Shown piece by piece: positions 1-5,663 of a stretch of DNA of 6,077 nucleotides. The notes beneath the pieces were generated by a model, which was not told the DNA's origin, ran no database searches, and saw only the letters and a program-made list of their open reading frames with translations. The translations under genes and the position numbers were made by a program. Numbering within the stretch: the stretch's first letter is position 1; each line of letters begins with the position of its first letter. Source of the DNA: Pseudomonadota bacterium (GTDB lineage Bacteria; BMS3Abin14); the NCBI GenBank assembly GCA_003229755.1, contig QIFJ01000240.1, positions 1-6,077 of the forward strand, read 5' to 3'.

Positions 1-406
1 TGAGCCCGATGACACTCTTCCCGTTCTCCTTGAGCTTGGAGACGAGAGGAGAGAAATCCGAATCGCCCGAGACAAGAACAAAGGTATCAATGTGCTCTTT
101 CGCCCAGGAAAGGTCCAGAGCATCAACGACCATCTTGATATCGGCCGAGTTCTTCCCAGTCATGTGGCGTTTGGGGATCTCTATGAGTTCGAGGCCCGCC
201 TCGTGAAGGGAGCGTTTGTAATCCGCGTATCGTGACCAGTCGGCGTAGGCCTTCTTCACGACTATCTTCCCCTTCTCCACAAGACGTTCCATGACCTTGT
301 TGATCTCGAACTTCTTATCCTTCCCCTTTTTCCCCTTGAATCCAAGGGCCACATTCTCGAAATCCACAAAGACCGCAAGAGTGTGTCCGTCACCTTCTAT
401 CGGCAT
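1..406 (-). CDS. NYN-domain (LabA/DUF88-like) protein, partial, C-terminus outside window
   Basis: Reading leftward from ATG at 406-404 gives 135 codons with no stop before the window edge. The fold is the NYN domain of the PIN-like nuclease superfamily. VFVDFENV at residues 12-19 has the first acidic residue D15, D89 and D95 lie in ADIKMVVDAL, and SGDSDFSPLV at residues 113-122 carries D115 and D117. These are the conserved acidic positions thought to bind a metal for RNA cleavage in this family. A Lys-rich insert follows the first strand (residues 24-32). The protein is likely cytoplasmic; family members often have a C-terminal OST-HTH/LOTUS RNA-binding domain, which would lie outside the window. 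The start is supported by GGGAG seven bases upstream. It is divergent from the outer-membrane protein gene. The domain is clear; the cellular role and substrate are not known from sequence. Confidence 0.9.
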   Translation of the reverse strand, partial: MPIEGDGHTLAVFVDFENVALGFKGKKGKDKKFEINKVMERLVEKGKIVVKKAYADWSRYADYKRSLHEAGLELIEIPKRHMTGKNSADIKMVVDALDLSWAKEHIDTFVLVSGDSDFSPLVSKLKENGKSVIGL

Positions 407-493
407 AACTATTCTCCCAGGGTTTGATTTTATAACTTTTGAATTTCTATTCACGGCTGTATTGTCAGGCCGTCCCCCCAGTGTTAGTAAGAC

Positions 494-523
494 ATTCTAT
501 ACACTATTTAATTTTTCGGTCAA
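494..523 (-). promoter_or_regulatory. Predicted sigma-70 promoter for the NYN gene
   Basis: On the minus strand TTGACC (523-518) is followed after 18 bases by TAGAAT (499-494), close to the -35 and -10 consensus. Transcription would start near 487, giving a leader of about 80 bases before the ATG at 406. The -35 box overlaps the left end of the palindromic element at 520-580. This is a prediction from consensus only. Confidence 0.4.
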
Positions 524-580
524 TATTGATGGACTCGTAAAAAGCCATGGATGGACTTTTTACGACGCTATCAATGTTGA
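520..580. repeat. 61-bp palindromic (REP/MITE-like) element
   Basis: The outer arms TCAATATTGAT (520-530) and ATCAATGTTGA (570-580) are complementary at 10 of 11 positions. The inner arms CGTAAAAAG (536-544) and CTTTTTACG (556-564) are perfectly complementary. Both pairs share the same centre at 550, so the whole element can fold into one long hairpin with a small internal mismatch. The motif of CGTAAAAAG facing CTTTTTACG is reminiscent of dispersed palindromes in Desulfobacterota genomes; that comparison is from memory. It encodes nothing convincing; an open frame running across it on the plus strand lacks a family signature. Confidence 0.75.
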
Positions 581-602
581 TTTCCTGGAGAAAATGAAGC
601 GG

Positions 603-631
603 TTGCTTGAGATTACCAATGAAGATATAAT
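603..631 (+). promoter_or_regulatory. Predicted sigma-70 promoter for the outer-membrane protein gene
   Basis: TTGCTT (603-608), a 17-base spacer, then a perfect TATAAT (626-631). Transcription should start near 637-639, giving a leader of about 75 bases. A short inverted repeat CCACT (634-638) / AGTGG (646-650) lies at the expected start of the transcript. The promoter is placed 22 bases to the right of the palindromic element. No experimental support; the box match and spacing are good. Confidence 0.55.
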
Positions 632-701
632 TGCCACTGTTTAAAAGTGGAAATGACACTTTTCGCTTTACGACCCTGTCAAAATCACAACAACCTTACA
701 A

Positions 702-707
702 AGGAGG
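702..707 (+). promoter_or_regulatory. Strong ribosome binding site deciding the start at 713
   Basis: AGGAGG lies five bases before ATG 713. It settles the start against an in-frame ATG at 647, which has no such site and would place 22 non-signal residues before the signal peptide. Confidence 0.85.
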
Positions 708-712
708 ATCAT

Positions 713-1870
713 ATGAAAAGGGTTTGCCTTCTGCTTATTCTGGCGCTGGTGCTGGCGTTGTCAGTAGCTTCGGCGCATGCTTTCCCCTTTCCCTATACCG
801 ATGTCCGCGGACAGGCACTGGGCGGGGCTTACGTAGCTGCCGCTAAGGGGGTTGGTTCTGTCAACTACAACCCAGCCGGTCTCGCTCGGGGAAGGATGTT
901 TGAATTTGTAGCTCCAGCCACGGTACGTTTTGACGATCACATCGATATTGACGCCAAGCTGACCCAGATAGAAAACATCACTGGAGGGCAGGATTTTGCC
1001 ACCTGGGCGCCTGGTGCTACCACTACTGACCTGGATCAGATAGTAAGCCTGATCAGTCAGCTGAATGTATCGGGTGAAAATTCAATAGATCTGATGATGT
1101 ACGCATCCGGCGGGGTGAGCCTGAATGTTTTCAATTTCGCCGGCGCCGTGAGCTACAACTACGAAGTTATCGCGTCGATGATCACTTCCATGGATACGAT
1201 AAATGTAAATACAGCCAGTTCGACAGCTACTACCTTTATTAGCAACAACACATCCACACTACTGTTCAAGGGACTGGAAGACAGGCAGGTCGTACTTACA
1301 GGGGCCAAGGAGTTCGGCTCATATGCCCTGGGCGCCAACTTGAGGCAGATCCAGGCCAAGACTTACGCCACATCCCTGGCCCTTTTCAATAATACAAACC
1401 CCAATATCAAGGACGAGCTGACAAAAAACGGGAAGAGTGAGTCCGCGACAGCTATCGATGTGGGTCTGCAGTTCGAACTGCTGCCGACATTACGAGGCGG
1501 TGTAGTGGGAAAAAATATCAATTCCCCCGAATTTACACTTCCCGGTACAGCTGGGACCCTGGAACTGGAATCCCGGTATCGCGCGGGTATTGCCTGGGAT
1601 CTTCCCATAGTAATGGTGGTTGCCGACCTGGACCTGACAACTACGACGAGCCTGTCCGGCGCTGAATTCCGGGAAATGGCGGTGGGTGCTGAAATAAACC
1701 TGGTGGGTATACAGCTCAGAGCGGGTTTCTCCCAGAACCTCGCCCTGGACAGCGCCAATGCTCTTATTCACGCCGGCTTTGGTGTAGGAGGATTCCTGGA
1801 CGTTGCCGCTTCGGCGGATGCAGATGGAAAGAGTATTTCGGGAGGCGCAGCGATTTCGCTTAAGTTCTAG
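713..1870 (+). CDS. TraF/PorV-like outer-membrane beta-barrel protein
   Basis: This is a 385-residue exported protein. Residues 1-23 form a signal peptide: MKR, a long Leu/Ala/Val core, and a cleavage site after A-H-A (residue 23). There is no lipobox. The mature N-terminus starts with FPFPYTDVRGQALGGAYVAA and then SVNYNPAGL (residues 49-57), the hallmark of TraF_2 (plasmid transfer TraF-like) and PorV/FadL-type barrels, in which this N-terminal region tends to plug the pore. The rest alternates polar and hydrophobic residues in short strands, and the protein ends in GGAAISLKF with the terminal Phe recognised by the BAM machinery. The family is common in environmental Gram-negatives, and the conjugation name is misleading: no transfer genes are nearby. 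The substrate is unknown; transport of a hydrophobic compound is possible from the FadL likeness. It appears monocistronic, with its own promoter and a convergent neighbour. Confidence 0.85.
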   Translation: MKRVCLLLILALVLALSVASAHAFPFPYTDVRGQALGGAYVAAAKGVGSVNYNPAGLARGRMFEFVAPATVRFDDHIDIDAKLTQIENITGGQDFATWAPGATTTDLDQIVSLISQLNVSGENSIDLMMYASGGVSLNVFNFAGAVSYNYEVIASMITSMDTINVNTASSTATTFISNNTSTLLFKGLEDRQVVLTGAKEFGSYALGANLRQIQAKTYATSLALFNNTNPNIKDELTKNGKSESATAIDVGLQFELLPTLRGGVVGKNINSPEFTLPGTAGTLELESRYRAGIAWDLPIVMVVADLDLTTTTSLSGAEFREMAVGAEINLVGIQLRAGFSQNLALDSANALIHAGFGVGGFLDVAASADADGKSISGGAAISLKF

Positions 1871-1904
1871 CTGCTGGAAAAAAGAATTTAGAAGGGGAGA
1901 GGAA

Positions 1905-1936
1905 GCCTGCCGTAGTGAAAAACTTGAACGGCAGGC
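1905..1936. terminator. Hairpin downstream of the outer-membrane protein gene, possible terminator
   Basis: GCCTGCCG (1905-1912) and CGGCAGGC (1929-1936) form a perfect 8-bp GC-rich stem with a 16-base loop, 34 bases after the stop codon. No T-run follows, so it is not a canonical intrinsic terminator. It could protect the 3' end or work together with the next hairpin. Confidence 0.35.
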
Positions 1937-1971
1937 GAGGAGAGGGGGATAATATTGTCACCCTCCCCCTG

Positions 1972-1992
1972 CCCCTCCCATCAAGGGAGGGG
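1972..1992. terminator. GC-rich hairpin between convergent genes, possible bidirectional terminator or repeat
   Basis: CCCCTCCC (1972-1979) and GGGAGGGG (1985-1992) form a perfect 8-bp stem around the 5-base loop ATCAA. It lies in a polypyrimidine tract (1961-1979) that can also pair with the purine-rich run near 1937-1949. It sits between convergent genes, where a shared terminator is expected, but no T-tract follows on either strand. It may be a dispersed repeat. Confidence 0.4.
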
Positions 1993-2003
1993 GGTAAACA
2001 CAC

Positions 2004-2033
2004 GTTTAACCTTCAACTTTTAACTTTCAACTT
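2004..2033. repeat. Heptanucleotide tandem array A
   Basis: Four contiguous 7-base units of the form NTTYAAC on the plus strand (2004-2010, 2011-2017, 2018-2024, 2025-2031) and a partial fifth. The array ends five bases before the stop codon of the oxidoreductase gene, on its 3' side. It is the most AT-rich of the five arrays in this window. Confidence 0.7.
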
Positions 2034-2037
2034 GATT

Positions 2038-2763
2038 TTATAACAGCGATTCATAACCAGATAGTTCTTCCTTCACAATCTGGTCTTCAGTCACACTCAA
2101 CGCCTTCAGGTCCGTCTCGATACACGATACAAAGGGGGGTGATCCGCATATATAGATCACTCTTTTGAGGATGTCGGGTATCATATACTCGATCACTTCC
2201 ACCGAAAGCAGCCCACTGGTTCCCTTCCAGTCCGCGGACGGATTTTCAATGATGTGCCGGATTGTGAAAGTGGGATCCTTGTTTGCGATCATGTCCAGAT
2301 CCTCCCTGAAGGCGATATCGTCCTCGGTCCTGTTTGCATACAGCAGCACCCTGTCGGTAAATATCTCTTTATCGGCCGTGTGTCTGATTATGGATCGAAT
2401 GGGTGTGATCCCTATCCCCCCGGCGATAAACGCGACCTTTGGGAATTCCCCTTCGTAGACAAGACACCCGGCTGGTCCCCTGTAGGTAATTGGATCACCG
2501 GTCTTGAGACAGGAGAAGGCTTTGCTGAAATCGGAATCGGATACCTTTTTGGTGAATTCGACAAAAGGCTCTGTCGGCGACGAGGAAAATGAGAGGAACC
2601 TGTTTACCTCCCCGCTTGGCGAGCTGATAGTTAGTTTCACGCACTGTCCTGGCTGGTAGTCAAAGCTTTCGGGCTTTTGCGCTCTGACACTGATAACGTT
2701 GTAAGTCCGCTGAATAACTTCGATAACTCTTGTGCTGTGTTCTTTCAGGTCGTTCATAGACAT
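2038..2763 (-). CDS. FAD/NAD(P)-binding oxidoreductase, ferredoxin-NADP reductase family
   Basis: A 241-residue flavoprotein of the ferredoxin-NADP reductase superfamily. The N-terminal half is the FAD-binding barrel: YQPGQCVKL (36-44) is followed by RFLSFSSSP (55-63), the equivalent of the RxYS flavin-binding motif. The C-terminal half is the NAD(P) domain with GGIGITPI (115-122) and YICGSPPFV (204-212). It ends in KEELSGY (231-237) plus four residues, like many family members. No 2Fe-2S domain and no membrane segment are present, so it is a stand-alone cytoplasmic reductase that would pass electrons between NAD(P)H and a separate carrier or oxygenase component. That partner is not in the window. 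ATG 2763 is chosen because TCCT at 2769-2772 (AGGA on the coding strand) is five bases upstream; a second ATG two codons in is less well placed. It lies about 170 bases downstream of znuB with its own likely promoter. Confidence 0.88.
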   Translation of the reverse strand: MSMNDLKEHSTRVIEVIQRTYNVISVRAQKPESFDYQPGQCVKLTISSPSGEVNRFLSFSSSPTEPFVEFTKKVSDSDFSKAFSCLKTGDPITYRGPAGCLVYEGEFPKVAFIAGGIGITPIRSIIRHTADKEIFTDRVLLYANRTEDDIAFREDLDMIANKDPTFTIRHIIENPSADWKGTSGLLSVEVIEYMIPDILKRVIYICGSPPFVSCIETDLKALSVTEDQIVKEELSGYESLL

Positions 2764-2783
2764 GGGATTCCTAAAATAGCTCG

Positions 2784-2792
2784 ATTATATCA
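2784..2792 (-). promoter_or_regulatory. Extended -10 promoter for the oxidoreductase gene
   Basis: The coding strand reads TGATATAAT (2792-2784), an extended -10 element with a perfect TATAAT. The -35 region is weak, as is usual for extended -10 promoters. Transcription would begin near 2777, with a short leader of about 14 bases that still includes the AGGA site. The left arm of the inverted repeat 2792-2871 abuts this box. Confidence 0.5.
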
Positions 2793-2871
2793 AGCCGGGG
2801 TTTTGGTGAATCACGAAGCGAAGCTAAAAGGGGGTTGCGAAGGCGAGTGATTACACCCAAAACCCCAGCTT
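2792..2871. repeat. 80-bp inverted repeat between znuB and the oxidoreductase gene
   Basis: The left arm (2792-2814) starts AAGCCGGGGTTTTGG and ends AATCAC. The right arm (2847-2871) starts GTGATT and ends CCAAAACCCCAGCTT. The arms are complementary over about 22 positions with one mismatch and a 2-base length difference. The 32-base loop holds two similar GAAG/GCGA-rich strings in direct orientation. It may end znu transcription or be a mobile palindromic repeat; there is no T-tract on the minus strand to make it a classical terminator. Confidence 0.65.
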
Positions 2872-2933
2872 ATGAATGAATTATAACAATATTCAACTGG
2901 CTAATTTGGAGATGATCCATATTTTTTAATCAA

Positions 2934-3746
2934 TCAGTGTCTGTGCAGGCCGCTGAAACGTGCCAATAACATAACAGTCACGAAGATCATGAAGGCCAGT
3001 AGAACGATGGCCCCGGCCGCCGGGAGGTCCAGGTAGTATGCGGCAAAAAGGCCTCCGAGAACAGATATCATTCCGGTTAATCCGGACATGGCTATAGCGG
3101 CTTTGAAGTTCGACGCAAACTGAAGTCCCGTAGCCGCCGGAATAACAATGAGCGCAGCAACGAGAAGGAGGCCGACTACCTTCATTGCAAGAACCACTGT
3201 TACAGCTGTAAGGACCGCAAGAAGCGTATCAAGGTTCCCAACCTGTATCCCGGATGCCCTTGCCAGTTCGTGATCGAAAGTCGTGTAGACAAGGTCGTTG
3301 TAGTTGAAGATAACGGCTGAAATTACTACCGCGGTAAGTGCGGCTGCTACCCAGACCTCACCAGTTCCAATCGCAAGAATATTGCCGAAAAGATAGCTGA
3401 AAAGCTCAACACTGAACTTTCCGGAAAAACTCGCGATAAGGATGCCCAGTGCCATTCCGACACTGGCAAATATACCTATTGCGGTGTCGGCATGAACCCC
3501 TGCCCTGTCACGGAGCTTAAGGATCCATATTGAGCAAGTGACCGCTACTACCAGAGCTGTGCCCAGGGGAGATATGTTCAGAAACAGTCCCAGTGCAACG
3601 CCGCCGAAGGTTACATGGGCCAGTCCGTGTCCGATCATCGCGTCCCTCCTGAGTATCAGGAAGACTCCCAGAATGGAACATACGAGACCGATAAGTGTCC
3701 CGGAAAGGAGGGCCCGCTGCATGAATGAGTATTGTAGTATCTCCAT
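2934..3746 (-). CDS. znuB: Zinc ABC transporter, membrane permease (ABC-3 family)
   Basis: A 270-residue inner-membrane permease of the ABC-3 family. About eight or nine hydrophobic segments are visible (roughly residues 10-32, 41-58, 60-77, 87-107, 130-148, 172-190, 192-207, 216-238 and 241-263). The opening MEILQYSFMQRALLSG, then LRRDAMIGHGLAHVTFGG (residues 32-49), is the family signature for ZnuB-type permeases. Near the C-terminus a conserved Gly/Ala-rich stretch around VVGLLLVAALIVIPAAT (190-206) fits the region that contacts the ATPase and lines the pore. The tail GLHRH has two His. Length is normal. ATG 3746 matches the usual family N-terminus although no clear ribosome binding site precedes it. 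It is last in the znu operon, separated from znuC by 109 bases of repeat sequence. Confidence 0.92.
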   Translation of the reverse strand: MEILQYSFMQRALLSGTLIGLVCSILGVFLILRRDAMIGHGLAHVTFGGVALGLFLNISPLGTALVVAVTCSIWILKLRDRAGVHADTAIGIFASVGMALGILIASFSGKFSVELFSYLFGNILAIGTGEVWVAAALTAVVISAVIFNYNDLVYTTFDHELARASGIQVGNLDTLLAVLTAVTVVLAMKVVGLLLVAALIVIPAATGLQFASNFKAAIAMSGLTGMISVLGGLFAAYYLDLPAAGAIVLLAFMIFVTVMLLARFSGLHRH

Positions 3747-3760
3747 AGTGATTATGATCT

Positions 3761-3784
3761 GGTTTCAGGTTTCAAGTTTCAAGT
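3761..3784. repeat. Heptanucleotide tandem array B (znuC-znuB spacer)
   Basis: Three exact-period 7-base units RGTTTCA on the plus strand (3761-3767, 3768-3774, 3775-3781) and a partial fourth. The array ends 14 bases before the znuB start on the coding strand and faces array C in the opposite orientation. Confidence 0.8.
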
Positions 3785-3837
3785 GAAGTTAATAATAATT
3801 CAATTGATTGTAATTCCGTTGCTTGGAACCTGGAACC
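3761..3837 (-). other. Predicted mRNA stem-loop between znuC and znuB
   Basis: In the znu transcript the segment read from 3837 to 3822 (GGTTCCAGGTTCCAAG) can pair with the segment read from 3776 to 3761 (CTTGAAACCTGAAACC). Fourteen of 16 positions pair, with two C-A mismatches spaced seven bases apart. The loop is 45 bases, AT-rich. The stem forms because arrays B and C are related heptamer arrays in opposite orientation. It ends 14 bases upstream of the znuB ATG, so it could affect znuB translation or mRNA decay; that role is inference. Confidence 0.5.
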
Positions 3838-3852
3838 TGGAACTTGGAACTG
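3822..3852. repeat. Heptanucleotide tandem array C (3' of znuC)
   Basis: Four contiguous units of CYTGGAA on the plus strand (3822-3828, 3829-3835, 3836-3842, 3843-3849) followed by CTG. It begins right after the znuC stop codon, three bases away. The unit is nearly the reverse complement of those in arrays B and D. Confidence 0.85.
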
Positions 3853-3855
3853 CAG

Positions 3856-4611
3856 TTAATGTTTATGACAAATAATATGCACCTCCGGCCCGAAAAGTCG
3901 CGCAGCCTGAACCGAGTTGCAGAACTCCTCGTGATCGCCGTGAAATACAAGGCTCCGGTTAAGACAGGCCACCTTGTTAACGTGTTTTGTAACAACCCCT
4001 ATATCGTGGGTGACCAGCACCAGAGTTATCATCTTCTCCCGGTTGATGTGATCGAGTATGTCATAGAACTGGGTCTGGGTGGTTGCGTCAACTCCGGTGG
4101 TGGGTTCATCCAGGATCAGGATAGACGGCTGCGAAGCAAGGGCCCTTGCGATAAAAACCCGCTGCTGCTGTCCTCCTGAAAGAGTGCCTATGCGCCGCGA
4201 TCTGAATTCCTCCATGCCCACCAGAGCCAGAGCCTCATCGATGGCGTCCATAGCTCCTCTTTTCATGAAGCGTGGAAACTTCATGGAAGACAGCAGCCCC
4301 ATGGCCACTACTTCACGAACCGAGGCGGGAAAAAGGGGATCAAGGTCGGTAGCTTTCTGCGGGATATAACCGATCCTGTTCCACTCCCGAAAGGCTTTCA
4401 CATCCTGACCGAGAAGCTGCACGCTTCCGCTGTCGGGAGAAAGGAGCCCAAGCATGATCTTGACAAGAGTGCTCTTGCCTGAACCGTTTGGTCCTATTAA
4501 TGCCAGAAAGTCACCTTTCCTAACCTCAAAGGAGATGTCCTCCAGAACCAGGTTGCCGCCATAGTTAAAATAGAGGTCCCGTACTTCGATCTGAACGTTA
4601 TTATCACTCAC
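3856..4611 (-). CDS. znuC: Zinc ABC transporter, ATP-binding protein
   Basis: A 251-residue cytoplasmic ATPase of the ABC superfamily that powers metal import through ZnuB. All motifs are intact: Walker A GPNGSGKST (40-48), Q-loop Q85 in GYIPQKA, signature LSGGQ (144-148), Walker B ILILDEP (164-170) with E169 catalytic, D-loop around GVD (173-175), and switch His H202 in VTHD. The C-terminus HIICHKH (245-251) has three His and one Cys; His-rich tails occur in ZnuC proteins. The start is GTG at 4611-4609, with AAAAGGA (4625-4619) seven bases upstream; this GTG lies inside the end of znuA, so the two genes overlap by 8 bases and are probably translationally coupled. Identification as zinc rather than manganese rests on its ZnuA partner. 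Confidence 0.93.
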   Translation of the reverse strand: MSDNNVQIEVRDLYFNYGGNLVLEDISFEVRKGDFLALIGPNGSGKSTLVKIMLGLLSPDSGSVQLLGQDVKAFREWNRIGYIPQKATDLDPLFPASVREVVAMGLLSSMKFPRFMKRGAMDAIDEALALVGMEEFRSRRIGTLSGGQQQRVFIARALASQPSILILDEPTTGVDATTQTQFYDILDHINREKMITLVLVTHDIGVVTKHVNKVACLNRSLVFHGDHEEFCNSVQAARLFGPEVHIICHKH

Positions 4612-5527
4612 ATGCCAGTCCTTTTCTAAGATTCATGAGGTTATCCTCCATCAGTGATATGAAGGTTACACCCTTTTTCCATAAGGTGGCAGTGAGATTG
4701 CCTCCGGGATTCAGCACCAAAGTGGTGGTTCGGGTTTCTTCGGCGATCACCTGCGCGAGCCTGGGATTAACAAGCTCTTCGAAGTATACCACCTGAATCC
4801 CGTTCTTCCTTATCGTCCTTACTATTTCCGCCACCTGCCTGGGGCTGGGTTCCGAGTCAGGGCTTATACCGTAGACAGGAATCTGGATGAGACCGTATCG
4901 CCTGGCCAGATATCCAAATGCCGAGTGACCTCCGTAAATAAATTTTTTCTCCCGGCATGCGGATAGCTGTGAAAAAAACCGGCTGTCCAGCTCCCTGAGC
5001 AGGTCCTTGTAACGGTTTGAATTTTTTGAAAACACATCACCTTTTTGCGGGTGGGTAGCTTTCAGGGTTTCGGTAATCAGATCCACTATATTTATGGCAT
5101 GGGACAGATCCAGCCATACATGAGGATCGTTGTGTTCATCGACCTCCCCCGGGTCCTCCTGTTCCTTGCGTTCCTTAACTGACTGGATATTCTCCAGCTC
5201 CACAAGGACCGCTATAACCTGAAGACTGTCATTGGTCAGCGCACCCAGGATATCGGATACCCACGGCTCCATTTCAGGACCCATGTATACGAATATGTCC
5301 GAACGGCCTATTCTGATTATGTCGCTGGGACGGGGCTCCCAGGTGTGGGGTTCGGTGCCAGGGGGAAGGAGGAGCTTCACATCTACAGCCTCACCACCGA
5401 TCTCCCTTACAAATTCATAAAGGGGAAATAAAGATGTAACAACGGATATTTTCTGCTGTTCGGCAAACCCAGCTGAGGGAACAAGGGCCGAAACAAATAT
5501 GGACAGTAGAATTACAGCAGATCTCAT
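4604..5527 (-). CDS. znuA: Zinc ABC transporter, periplasmic substrate-binding protein
   Basis: A 307-residue cluster A-I (TroA/ZnuA family) metal-binding protein. Residues 1-22 are a signal peptide (MRSAVILLSIFVSAL..., cleavage after GFA). The three His ligands are visible: H61 in GTEPHTWEP, H136 in DPHVWLD, and H201 in GGHSAFGYL. Manganese binders of the family usually have Glu at the third place, so the pattern favours zinc. The usual fourth Asp near the end of the family is replaced by N273 in LNPGGN. A short acidic, weakly His-bearing loop (118-134, only H132) stands where other ZnuA proteins have a long His-rich loop. The tail ISLMEDNLMNLRKGL is typical. The frame stays open upstream to 5632, but that stretch only translates heptamer array D into WNLEHGTWN-like peptide; ATG 5527, followed directly by the signal peptide, is the real start. 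It has no obvious strong ribosome binding site. First gene of the operon. Confidence 0.92.
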   Translation of the reverse strand: MRSAVILLSIFVSALVPSAGFAEQQKISVVTSLFPLYEFVREIGGEAVDVKLLLPPGTEPHTWEPRPSDIIRIGRSDIFVYMGPEMEPWVSDILGALTNDSLQVIAVLVELENIQSVKERKEQEDPGEVDEHNDPHVWLDLSHAINIVDLITETLKATHPQKGDVFSKNSNRYKDLLRELDSRFFSQLSACREKKFIYGGHSAFGYLARRYGLIQIPVYGISPDSEPSPRQVAEIVRTIRKNGIQVVYFEELVNPRLAQVIAEETRTTTLVLNPGGNLTATLWKKGVTFISLMEDNLMNLRKGLACE

Positions 5528-5574
5528 TTTGATATTTCGTTTGATTTGCAGGACTCCCGGTTGACGTTTTACCT

Positions 5575-5602
5575 GGTTCCAAGTTCCATGTTCCAGGTTC
5601 CA
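5575..5602. repeat. Heptanucleotide tandem array D (upstream of znuA)
   Basis: Four contiguous units NGTTCCA on the plus strand (5575-5581, 5582-5588, 5589-5595, 5596-5602). On the znuA strand the unit reads TGGAACN, the same as array C read on the opposite strand, so related arrays flank both ends of znuA-znuC. Translated in the znuA frame it gives the WNLEHGTWN artefact. Confidence 0.85.
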
Positions 5603-5612
5603 TGTTAAGTTA

Positions 5613-5646
5613 ATCCAAGATCCAATGTCCAAAATCCAAGATCAAC
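5613..5646. repeat. Heptanucleotide tandem array E
   Basis: Four contiguous units RTCCAAN on the plus strand (5613-5619, 5620-5626, 5627-5633, 5634-5640) and a decayed fifth (ATCAAC). It lies 10 bases beyond array D and keeps the same 7-base period with a different unit, separated by TGTTAAGTTA. Confidence 0.8.
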
Positions 5647-5663
5647 TAACCACAAGAGTGCTT

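Noticed and set aside
291..644. Plus-strand open frame of 117 codons across the NYN start and the palindrome
   Set aside because: It overlaps the clearly coding NYN gene on the opposite strand and then translates a palindromic element; no ribosome binding site or family signature.
647..712. N-terminal extension of the outer-membrane protein from ATG 647
   Set aside because: The 22 extra residues precede a complete signal peptide, and the strong AGGAGG site points to ATG 713.
407..712. Conjugation locus suggested by the TraF-like name of the downstream protein
   Set aside because: The TraF_2 family name is historical; no other transfer genes are present and the protein looks like a generic outer-membrane barrel.
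1363..1771. Minus-strand open frames inside the outer-membrane protein gene
   Set aside because: Antisense shadows of a well-supported exported protein; no recognisable domains.
2165..2592. Plus-strand open frames inside the oxidoreductase gene
   Set aside because: Opposite-strand shadows of a gene with intact flavin and nucleotide motifs.
3761..3852. CRISPR-like repeat array
   Set aside because: Units are 7 bases and directly contiguous without unique spacers; no cas genes in the window.
3823..4179. Plus-strand frame starting MEPGTWNLE
   Set aside because: The start translates heptamer array C and the rest is antisense to znuC.
5528..5660. Zur operator upstream of znuA
   Set aside because: Looked for an AT-rich palindrome of Zur type; only the tandem arrays and the short TTAACTTAA string are present, which is not enough.
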